Assembly: GCA_017161665.1 (NCBI GenBank)
Contig: JADFCT010000028.1
Coordinates: 1-18,586 of the forward strand
Length of the DNA stretch: 18,586 bases
Direction of reading: 5' to 3'
DNA from: Candidatus Sumerlaeota bacterium
Lineage (GTDB): Bacteria > Sumerlaeota > Sumerlaeia > JADFCT01
Numbering within the stretch: the first letter of the stretch is position 1; every line of letters starts with the position of its first letter. Shown in pieces: positions 6,431-13,497 of the stretch. The notes beneath the pieces were generated by a model. The model did not search any database and was not told the DNA's origin. It was given only the letters and a program-made list of their open reading frames with translations. The position numbers were made by a program, and so were the translations under genes.

Positions 6431-9400
6431 ATGACTCAGTGTGGCGATAATTATTTTGAACTCGCAAATCGATATACCGTCAACAAGGACATCCGGGCCT
6501 GGTTGACGGGGTTGCGTGATTTGTTAAGCGACGCCCAGGCCCAGGGTGAAGTCGATTGGGCTCATGCCCTGGAGGCGCGACTGGCCATTGAGCATAAAGA
6601 GTATGACAAGGCCCTGGACCTGGCGGATCAGATTCTGGCCGCGCCGCATGACGGAACCGGGCCGGGCCGGACGGCATTGATTTCGCTCGCCTATCTGGCG
6701 CAGGGGGTCGCCCTGGTTCGGAAGAACAAGTTCGCTGCCGCCCTGGAAGTCTATGACACCATGATCGCTCAGTTCAGTGAGGATGGTCCTTTTGATCTGC
6801 GTGTGCAACTGGCCCGCGCTCTTTTCAATCGTTCCATTGTCCTCGCTTATTTGCGCGAACATGACTCCATGATGGAATCCTTCCGGGACTTGTCCCGCCG
6901 TTTTGGTTCCGATGGCTCACCCGAGTTGCGAATGCTTGTGGCCGAAGGCATCTGTTACCAGGCGCACTATCTGACGGAATTAAAACGGTATGCGGAGGCG
7001 ATCGAGAGCTGGAGACGGTTGGCCGCTTTTTGTCTGGGCGACGATGACGAGCGGATGAGTCTGATGTGCGCTCAGGGGTACTACAATCAGGGACTGATCC
7101 ATGAACTGGACGGCGATGAGTTCGCCGCGCTCAGCGCCTATACGGCATTAATTGAAGATCATTGCGCTTCGTTTTCACCGGAGCGCAATGGGATCCTGGC
7201 CAAGACCATGGCCGCCAAGGCTCGTATCCATGTCCGCCGGGAACAGTATGCAGAGGCCGTGGCGGTGTATGATCGGTTGATCCAGGCTCTGGAACTGCCG
7301 GCGGGAACAGATGCCGAAGATCGCCGGGTCCTCGCCATGTGGGAGCGGTCCAAGGCGCTGCGAGCCATGGGAAGTGATGAGGAAGCGAAGGCCGTTCGGG
7401 AATTGATCCGACGCTTCCGGCGATCCGCGCGCCCCCGCATTAAAGACGTGGTGGCGAAAGCCTTGGCGCGCAAAGACGAGATTCTCTCCAAGATGATGAT
7501 GCCTGCCGAAACGGAGTCGCGGGAGGACGAACGCCTGGTCTCGGAACGAATTCCTGACGATAGTCCCCCCGTGGCGCCGTCCCCTGATCCCGTCCTTTCC
7601 CCCCAAGCGGCGGATGATCCGTTCGACAAACCGATCCTCGTCGAATCGCCGCCGGCGGCGCCATCGCCGGTCGAGTCCATTCGTTCGCTCTATGAAACGG
7701 CGCGGCGGCTGTATTGGGATGAGCAATGGCCGGAGGCCTTGGCGGAGGTTGAACGCCTGATCGCTCTGGCTGAAGCGAAGGGCGTCGCCGACTGCGAATC
7801 GGTTGTAATCGCCGCCATGCGGGATGCGGCTGGACTGTATGTACGCGCCGATCGCGAAGCGGATGCCGTCACGATGCTGGATCGACTGATCGAGCGTCTG
7901 ACCCGGGCAGGCGACGGAGAAGGGACGACACCGGCTCACCATGTGGCCGAATTGGCTTTTGCCATGGTGCAGAAGGCATCCATTCTGGGCCGTCAGGAAC
8001 AATATGATCCCGCTTTGGCGATTTACGATACCTGTATTAACCGTTTTCTGAAAGGGTCCGAATTCGACCTGCGCGCCATTGTCATTCGAGCCATGTATGA
8101 AAAGGGGCTGATTCTAGCCATGCAGCAGCAGACGGCTGCTGCGATTCAGGCTTGTGATCGGCTCTTAATCGTCCATCGGGAGGGGACCGGAATCGAGTGT
8201 GATCGAATTGTCGCCAAAACGCTTTATCATAAAGGGTTCTTGCTGATCACGCTGGCGCGTTATGCCGACGCCGTGGAAGCGCATCGCCAACTCATTGATC
8301 GGTTTGGACGGCAGGACGATCCGGTCATCCGGGTGGAAGTGGCCACGGCCTATCTCGCATGGGCCGACGCGCTGAGCCGATGGGGTCAAAGGGAGGAATG
8401 TATTCAGGTTTGTGATCGGATGATCGATGCCTTTGCGGATGCCGAGGAGTTTGATATTCAGGATAAAGTGGCCGCTGCCATGCTGACCAAAGGCGTGACG
8501 CTGGATGGGCTGGATCGTAACGCGGAGGCGGTCGCTGTTTATGACTGCATGGCCGTGCGCTATTCGGGAACGCCGCGTCCGGATCTGGCGGGCTATGAGG
8601 CCCGAGCGCTGTACAGCAAGGGGCTGCTGTATTTGAAACTTCAGGAACTCGACCAGGAAACGGCCGCCTATGATGAACTGATTCGTCGATACCGTCAGAC
8701 CAATCAACCCGCTCTGCGCGCTCTGGTTGGACGGGCCATGAACAACAAAGCCATTGCGATGGAGAAGATGGGGGACAAGGCGTATGCCCTCAGGATTTAT
8801 CAGGAATTGATCGATTGGGCCAGGCAATATGACGATCCCGAATTGGTCGTTCTTGCCGCGCAGGCGAAACTGGGGCAGGCGGTTGTGTACTCGAAAACTC
8901 GACATTTGGCCCAGGCGATTGAAATCTGTGATGACTTGATCGCCCATCCTGATTCGAACAGGGGGCCTGAGGCCCAGGCGGTTCGGATCAGCGCCCTGTT
9001 GACCAAGGCGACCTGTCTGCCGGGCGAGGGCGCCAGTCCGGAGGCTGCGGCGATTTATCGCCAGATCGTCGATGAATACCTGGATACCGGAGATCCGGTG
9101 AACCAATCGCTGGTGGCGCGCGCCCTGTATAACCTGAGCTACTGGCAATCCGATCCGACCGAAAGCGCAAAACTCTGTCGCCAACTGGTGGACCGTTTTG
9201 AAAAGGTGGATCATCCCTCCGTTCAGGAACATCTCGCCAAGGCATTCCTGAATATCGGCGTGTCCATGAACCGGCTCGGGCAACTGGACGAGGAAGTGGC
9301 CGCCTATGACCAACTCATTGAGCGATTCGGCGAGGATTCGACACTTGTGATGCAATCGCATGTTGCCCATGCCATGATGTACAAGGCCCAGACGCTGAGT

Positions 9401-9727
9401 GACCAGGGGCGTATTGAGGCCGCCATGGCGACCTATCAAAGCGTTGCGGCGACCTATGGCGTCTCGGCGAATCCATTGCTTTTGGAGTATGCGGCCCGAT
9501 CCGACCTCCGTCGGGCGGATCTCATATTTGCGCTGGGGCAAACGGATGAGGCGATGGCGCTGGTGAATCAGGTCCTTAAGCGACACGCCCCGTCCGACAC
9601 CCTTCGGCTTCGACGTCAGGCCGTGCGCGCCTGTGAACTCAAGGCGCTGTTTCTGGAGAAAAAGGGGCGTCCACACGAGGCAGGCCAAATGCGCATCCAG
9701 GCCCGGGAACTGCGCGACGAACGCTAA
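6431..9727 (+). CDS. Giant tetratricopeptide (TPR-like) repeat protein
   Basis: A protein of 1098 residues with no signal peptide or membrane helix, so probably cytoplasmic. Nearly the whole length consists of an expanded TPR-like repeat with a period of about 43 residues instead of 34. Each unit holds an A-x-x-Y/C-D-x-L-I-x-R-F helix, then a short D/E-P-x-L/I-R-x-x-V linker, then an A-x-x-x-x-K-G helix. Examples are VAVYDRLIQAL, LAIYDTCINRF, VEAHRQLIDRF, IQVCDRMIDAF, TAAYDELIRRY and VAAYDQLIERF. A proline- and acid-rich linker at about residues 355-415, with PPVAPSPDPVLSP and ESPPAAPSP, splits it into a shorter N-terminal and a longer C-terminal solenoid. Such arrays act as protein-binding scaffolds; no catalytic domain is visible. 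The ATG follows a weak AGGG site. The next gene, a small membrane protein, begins 29 bases after its stop. The function is unknown. Confidence 0.85.
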   Translation: MTQCGDNYFELANRYTVNKDIRAWLTGLRDLLSDAQAQGEVDWAHALEARLAIEHKEYDKALDLADQILAAPHDGTGPGRTALISLAYLAQGVALVRKNKFAAALEVYDTMIAQFSEDGPFDLRVQLARALFNRSIVLAYLREHDSMMESFRDLSRRFGSDGSPELRMLVAEGICYQAHYLTELKRYAEAIESWRRLAAFCLGDDDERMSLMCAQGYYNQGLIHELDGDEFAALSAYTALIEDHCASFSPERNGILAKTMAAKARIHVRREQYAEAVAVYDRLIQALELPAGTDAEDRRVLAMWERSKALRAMGSDEEAKAVRELIRRFRRSARPRIKDVVAKALARKDEILSKMMMPAETESREDERLVSERIPDDSPPVAPSPDPVLSPQAADDPFDKPILVESPPAAPSPVESIRSLYETARRLYWDEQWPEALAEVERLIALAEAKGVADCESVVIAAMRDAAGLYVRADREADAVTMLDRLIERLTRAGDGEGTTPAHHVAELAFAMVQKASILGRQEQYDPALAIYDTCINRFLKGSEFDLRAIVIRAMYEKGLILAMQQQTAAAIQACDRLLIVHREGTGIECDRIVAKTLYHKGFLLITLARYADAVEAHRQLIDRFGRQDDPVIRVEVATAYLAWADALSRWGQREECIQVCDRMIDAFADAEEFDIQDKVAAAMLTKGVTLDGLDRNAEAVAVYDCMAVRYSGTPRPDLAGYEARALYSKGLLYLKLQELDQETAAYDELIRRYRQTNQPALRALVGRAMNNKAIAMEKMGDKAYALRIYQELIDWARQYDDPELVVLAAQAKLGQAVVYSKTRHLAQAIEICDDLIAHPDSNRGPEAQAVRISALLTKATCLPGEGASPEAAAIYRQIVDEYLDTGDPVNQSLVARALYNLSYWQSDPTESAKLCRQLVDRFEKVDHPSVQEHLAKAFLNIGVSMNRLGQLDEEVAAYDQLIERFGEDSTLVMQSHVAHAMMYKAQTLSDQGRIEAAMATYQSVAATYGVSANPLLLEYAARSDLRRADLIFALGQTDEAMALVNQVLKRHAPSDTLRLRRQAVRACELKALFLEKKGRPHEAGQMRIQARELRDER

Positions 9728-9756
9728 ATTGAATGATCCTTTGGGGAGTGTGACCG

Positions 9757-10200
9757 TTGTTTGACGATGGAGAAATGGACAAGAAAGAACAAGCGCGTCG
9801 ATTGCTCGCTCTATGGCGCCTGGCCCTGACCACACCGGCCATCTATATGGCGGTGGGTTTAATTGTGGGGCAGACGGTATTCTCCGCTCAGGAGGAGCCG
9901 GGCCTGATCTCTCTGGAGTCCGGCGCGCGTAGCGGTTTATTGCTGGGTTTTCTGATGGTCGGGGGGCTCTTGCTGACCGGTATCTTGTGGCTCCGTCAAA
10001 AGCGGCTCGCTTTTTTTGAAACCGATTTTTCGGTGTATCGCGCCCGGTGCTTCTGGATGTTTGTATTGTGCGATACGATCGCTTTCAGTGGCTTGTGTCT
10101 CTATCTGATTGACGGCGACGCCGTGGGGCAAGGCCTCATGAGCCTGTTGGCCTGGCTTGGCTACGCGATCAGCCGTCCCCTGACCCTGCGACAAGAATGA
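9757..10200 (+). CDS. Small four-helix membrane protein of unknown function
   Basis: A protein of 147 residues from a TTG start. GGGGAG at 9743-9748 stands 8 bases before that TTG and decides the choice. The in-frame ATG at 9775 has its GGAG only two bases away. A short acidic and basic N-terminus (DDGEMDKKEQARR) is followed by four hydrophobic segments at about 24-43, 59-79, 98-118 and 122-139, with a positively charged loop RQKR near residue 80. I do not recognise a family. It lies 29 bases after the TPR gene on the same strand, so co-expression is likely, and it could anchor or report to the TPR protein; this is inference only. Confidence 0.65.
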   Translation: MFDDGEMDKKEQARRLLALWRLALTTPAIYMAVGLIVGQTVFSAQEEPGLISLESGARSGLLLGFLMVGGLLLTGILWLRQKRLAFFETDFSVYRARCFWMFVLCDTIAFSGLCLYLIDGDAVGQGLMSLLAWLGYAISRPLTLRQE

Positions 10201-10405
10201 GGTAACCCAAATTCATCTCAAAATGCGGATTGGGCCCCTCGCTGGGCTTGTGACTGACGTATCCCCGTAGCGTTTCAACATTCAAAGTCATTCCTTTTGT
10301 GAAGCGGCCTGGATCAAAGGGCCGAAACAAGACAAGGAACAGACACAACAACACACAAACAATACCCGTAAACAATTGAAGGGGCTGTCTCAAACGGGTT
10401 GGCAC
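10169..10405 (-). CDS. Possible small single-helix protein downstream of rel
   Basis: An open frame of 78 codons from a GTG at 10405, starting 53 bases after the rel stop and in the same direction. It has one clear hydrophobic helix at about residues 11-27 (LFTGIVCVLLCLFLVLF) after a basic N-terminus, and then a polar tail. No family is recognised. No good ribosome site precedes the GTG, and its end overlaps the convergent membrane-protein gene by 32 bases. If it is not real, the 258 bases between 10200 and 10459 contain no gene that I can see. Confidence 0.28.
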   Translation of the reverse strand: MPTRLRQPLQLFTGIVCVLLCLFLVLFRPFDPGRFTKGMTLNVETLRGYVSHKPSEGPNPHFEMNLGYLILVAGSGDG

Positions 10406-10458
10406 GTTCCGTCAAGGTGTTTTCGTACCGGGAAAGGGCCGTTGCGATCAACCTACGG

Positions 10459-12699
10459 TCAGCGGCCGGCGCGGCAACTAATGACATCGGGTTGGGAACG
10501 CAGGGCCGTCAGCAGGTTGTTAAGGTGATTGCTGTCGCGGACTTCGACGGTGAAGCGCATGGCGGCGCGACCGTCTTTCCGGCTCATCGATGTGCTGGAA
10601 ATAATAAAAACGTCCTGTTTGGCCATCAGATTGCAGATATCGGCAAGAAGTCCCTGGCGATCGGAACAGATGATATGGATTTCTTTGGTCCGGACAGGCA
10701 GGTTCTGCTCGTCCCATTGCGCCGAGAGAAGGCGGGCTTCTTTTTCGGGGCTGGCTTGAAGGGATTTTCTCAGGTTGCCGCAGTTTTTCTTGTGAATTGT
10801 TACGCCGCGACCCACTGTAATGAATCCATAAATTTCGTCTCCGGGCAAAGGCTGGCAGCATTTGGCGAAATTGATGACGCTTTCGTCGATGCCCTGAATC
10901 ACGACGCCCTGGGCGGACCGTTTGCGTCGCAGTCGGTTCTTCTTTTCCAGGATTGCTTTGCCTTCCTCTTCGGACGGCAGGGAACGGGGAAAGTTTTTTT
11001 TCTCGGGGGGATAGAGACGTTGGACGACGGACAGTGGCTTCAGGGAACCAAAACCGATTTCCGATAACACTTCATTGGCCGAGTGGAAGCGTTGGTCCTG
11101 ATAACGTTCTGTCAGACGGGCCATGACTTCACTCCAGGGAACGGTGATCCCACGGCTTTTGAGAGCGCGCTGAAGGGCTTCATGGCCACGCTGAATGTTG
11201 ACCTCCTGATTCTGGCTGCGCAAATAATGGCGGATTTTGCTTCGCGCCCGACTGGTCTTGACAAACTCGAGCCATCCGACCGAGGGATTCGCCGTAGCCC
11301 GTGTAATGATTTCAACGACATCGCCGTTCTTGAGTTGGCTCTTCAGCGGCATCACGCGTCCGTTGACTTTCGCGCCGTCGAGTTTGTAGCCCACCTCGGT
11401 ATGAATGGAGAAGGCGAAATCGACAGGTGTGGAACCGGCCGGCAATTCCACCACATCCCCGCGAGGCGTAAAGACGAGAATGGAATCGGAAAAAACTTCA
11501 TGGCGCAGGGCGGACATGAATTCTTTGGGGTCGCGCACGTCCATGAGCCATTCGGTCAGCCGCCGCAGCCAGAGGAGTTTCGGATCCTGTGAGGACTGGC
11601 GGGTATGGCCGGACTTGTATTTCCAGTGAGCGGCCACGCCGTATTCTGCGATGCGGTGCATTTCCCGTGTGCGGATTTGTATTTCGGTGACCTGACCACT
11701 TAGCCCCATGACCGTCGTATGAAGGGACTGATACATGTTCTCCTTGGGCATGGCGATGTAGTCTTTGAATCGCTTGGGGACGGGGGGGAACATCTGATGG
11801 ATCGAGCCGAGGATGTCGTAACATTCCTCAATGCTTTGGCAGATAATGCGCACGGCCAACAGATCAAAAAGTTCTTCAAATTCCAGTCCCTGCGCGCGCA
11901 TTTTATGAAAGATGCTGTACAAATGCTTGGAGCGCCCATGAATTTCCGGCTCCAGTTTATTGTCAAACTTCAGGCGTTTGCTGATATAGTCCACCGTTCG
12001 CTTGACATGCCGTTCCCGTTCGTCGCGTTTGAGTTCCACCATTTTGGCGATTCGGAAATAGTCCTCCGGCCAGAGATATCGAAAACTCAGGTCCTCCAAT
12101 TCCGACCGGACGCGCATCATGCCGAGGCGATGGGCGAGAGGGGCGTATATGTCCAGGGTGATCCGGGCGATCCGTTGTTGGCGTTGCGGGTCCAGATGGC
12201 GCAGGGTACGCATGTTATGCAGGCGGTCGGCCAGTTTGATGAGCGTGACGCGCACGTCGTCCGACATGGCGAGTATCAGCTTGCGCAGACTTTCGATCTG
12301 GCGCTCCTGACCGGATGGCAATTTGAGTTTGGATATGTTGGTGACGCCGTCCACGAGTTCCGGAATCGGAGTGGGGAAGCGTTCCTTCAGTTGTTCGATC
12401 GTGAGTTCCGAATCCTCCAGAACGTCATGGAGCAGGGCGGCGCAGACGGCGGCCGGATCGACACGCCAATCACACAACATGCGGGCGGCTTCAATGCAAT
12501 GGGCGATATAGGGTTGTCCAGAAGCGCGCTTTTGGCCGGCGTGCATTTCCCGACTGGTTTCATACCCTCGCCGGAGCAAATCATATTCGGCTTCGCCGTA
12601 GCGGGCGCGCTCGTCCCCCAAGACATAGGCCAGTACCTGATCGGTATCAGCGATGTCTCCACTAAAGCCATCGGACTTTGAATCGCGTGGTTCTCTCAT
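10459..12699 (-). CDS. rel: Bifunctional (p)ppGpp synthetase/hydrolase (Rel/SpoT, long RSH)
   Basis: A protein of 746 residues from the ATG at 12699, full length for a long RSH. The hydrolase HD domain is intact: H53 in HAGQKRASGQPY, H91-D92 and E95-D96 in LLHDVLEDS, and KLADRLHNMRTL. The synthetase domain is also intact: GRSKHLYSI (255-263), D279 in FDLLAVR, and E339 in EIQIRTREMH. The RFKD motif (310-313) is of the type found in bifunctional Rel and SpoT rather than the EFDD of synthetase-only RelA. Then come a TGS domain (about 407-466), a Cys-containing region with CCQPLPGDE (614-622) and HKKNC (636-640), and a C-terminal ACT domain (about 671-746). It makes and degrades the stringent-response alarmone, probably with ribosome sensing. 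An in-frame TTG at 12738 is an alternative start; neither has a clear ribosome site. It is divergent from coaD. Confidence 0.95.
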   Translation of the reverse strand: MREPRDSKSDGFSGDIADTDQVLAYVLGDERARYGEAEYDLLRRGYETSREMHAGQKRASGQPYIAHCIEAARMLCDWRVDPAAVCAALLHDVLEDSELTIEQLKERFPTPIPELVDGVTNISKLKLPSGQERQIESLRKLILAMSDDVRVTLIKLADRLHNMRTLRHLDPQRQQRIARITLDIYAPLAHRLGMMRVRSELEDLSFRYLWPEDYFRIAKMVELKRDERERHVKRTVDYISKRLKFDNKLEPEIHGRSKHLYSIFHKMRAQGLEFEELFDLLAVRIICQSIEECYDILGSIHQMFPPVPKRFKDYIAMPKENMYQSLHTTVMGLSGQVTEIQIRTREMHRIAEYGVAAHWKYKSGHTRQSSQDPKLLWLRRLTEWLMDVRDPKEFMSALRHEVFSDSILVFTPRGDVVELPAGSTPVDFAFSIHTEVGYKLDGAKVNGRVMPLKSQLKNGDVVEIITRATANPSVGWLEFVKTSRARSKIRHYLRSQNQEVNIQRGHEALQRALKSRGITVPWSEVMARLTERYQDQRFHSANEVLSEIGFGSLKPLSVVQRLYPPEKKNFPRSLPSEEEGKAILEKKNRLRRKRSAQGVVIQGIDESVINFAKCCQPLPGDEIYGFITVGRGVTIHKKNCGNLRKSLQASPEKEARLLSAQWDEQNLPVRTKEIHIICSDRQGLLADICNLMAKQDVFIISSTSMSRKDGRAAMRFTVEVRDSNHLNNLLTALRSQPDVISCRAGR

Positions 12700-12737
12700 A
12701 ACGAAAAGGACTGTAGGCGTCCGGCCCCGGCGCGTCA

Positions 12738-12781
12738 AGGCAATCGGCGCGCCCGGGCGACCGATCGGTAAATAATTGCCT
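12738..12781. repeat. Nested inverted repeats upstream of rel and coaD
   Basis: The 195-base divergent gap between rel and coaD carries several dyads. There are 7-bp outer arms aggcaat (12738-12744) and attgcct (12775-12781), 5-bp arms atcgg (12743-12747) and ccgat (12761-12765), and two perfect palindromes, cgcccgggcg (12750-12759) and ccgatcgg (12761-12768). No T-run follows, so it is not an obvious terminator. It could be an operator, or a leader hairpin for rel. Part of this may be chance in GC-rich DNA. Confidence 0.3.
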
Positions 12782-12882
12782 CATAGCGGCGGCGGAAGTG
12801 AACTGGATGTTTTTATTCCGACGATCCCCTTGTGTTTCAGCATTGTTCATGCGAAAATAACTTTTGCGCATTGATTCCCGTT

Positions 12883-12888
12883 AAGGAG
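12883..12888 (+). promoter_or_regulatory. Strong ribosome binding site of coaD
   Basis: AAGGAG ends six bases before the ATG at 12895. It fixes the coaD start there and not at the earlier open codons reaching back to 12832. A weak promoter-like pair lies upstream (TTGTGT at 12830-12835, 17 bases, GAAAAT at 12853-12858), which is only suggestive. Confidence 0.75.
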
Positions 12889-12894
12889 TCCACG

Positions 12895-13404
12895 ATGACC
12901 CCCCAAGAGCGCCAGTACGGTTTGTACCCCGGTTCGTTTGATACACCAACGAACGGACACCTCAATATCATTCGTCGGGCGTCTCGTCTCTTTCCGCGCC
13001 TTTGTGTGGCCGTGGCCAATAATTCGGCCAAATCGCCGCTGCTGACAGTGGAGGAACGGGTCCTGCTCTTGCGTCAGATTACGGAGGACATCCGAAATGT
13101 TTCTATTACCGCTTTTGAAGGCTTGACGGTGGCGTACGCCCGGCGCAACGGGATGACAGCCATTGTCCGCGGACTTCGAGCGGTAACGGACTTTGAATAT
13201 GAACTCCAAATGGCATTGACGAATCAACAACTGGCGCCGGATATTGAAACGGTTTATTTTGCCCCGGCTCTGGAGACCAGTTTCATGAGTTCCAGCACGG
13301 TCCGGGAAATCCTGCATCTGGGAGGCGACATCAGCCCCTTTGTACCTCCCCAGGTCGAAGCCTTTCTGCGCGAAAAAATTTCCAAAGGCGATCTGCACGT
13401 CTGA
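12895..13404 (+). CDS. coaD: Phosphopantetheine adenylyltransferase CoaD
   Basis: A protein of 169 residues, a little longer than the typical 160. Seen: the nucleotidyltransferase start YPGSFDTPTNGH with the TNGH active-site motif (19-22), then NNSAKSPLLTVEERV holding the conserved Lys region, RGLRAVTDFEYELQMA, and the ATP-binding MSSSTVREI (131-139). Known reaction: ATP plus 4'-phosphopantetheine gives dephospho-CoA and pyrophosphate, the penultimate step of coenzyme A synthesis in the cytoplasm. The start is set by AAGGAG at 12883-12888. The gene stands alone on the plus strand between divergent rel and the convergent HEAT gene. The hairpin after it lacks a T-run in the plus direction. Confidence 0.96.
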   Translation: MTPQERQYGLYPGSFDTPTNGHLNIIRRASRLFPRLCVAVANNSAKSPLLTVEERVLLLRQITEDIRNVSITAFEGLTVAYARRNGMTAIVRGLRAVTDFEYELQMALTNQQLAPDIETVYFAPALETSFMSSSTVREILHLGGDISPFVPPQVEAFLREKISKGDLHV

Positions 13405-13438
13405 TGCGTGCGCTCGGTTCGATTTTCTGAAAAAACAT

Positions 13439-13476
13439 ATCGGCCCAACCGTCATTGAGGAGGCGGTTGGGCCGAT
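13439..13476 (-). terminator. Rho-independent terminator of the HEAT/oxidoreductase operon
   Basis: A perfect 13-bp inverted repeat, atcggcccaaccg (13439-13451) and cggttgggccgat (13464-13476), with a 12-base loop. On the minus strand it begins 21 bases after the HEAT gene stop and is followed by ATG and six T residues (13435-13430), the usual terminator layout. On the plus strand, after coaD, the hairpin is followed by gtccttccc, so termination there would be weaker. It lies between two convergent genes and may serve both. Confidence 0.85.
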
Positions 13477-13497
13477 GTCCTTCCCAGTGATGGCGAT

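Noticed and set aside
8165..9835. Long open frame (556 codons) antisense to the TPR gene
   Set aside because: Its translation has no recognisable domain. The sense frame has clear, regular repeats, and the antisense openness is a by-product of its codon use.
11719..12681. Open frame of 320 codons antisense to rel
   Set aside because: Rel is intact with all catalytic motifs on the minus strand. The plus-strand product is unrecognisable.
13439..13476. Terminator specifically for coaD on the plus strand
   Set aside because: The hairpin is perfect, but the plus strand has no T-run after it. The T-run is on the minus side, so it is assigned to the HEAT operon.
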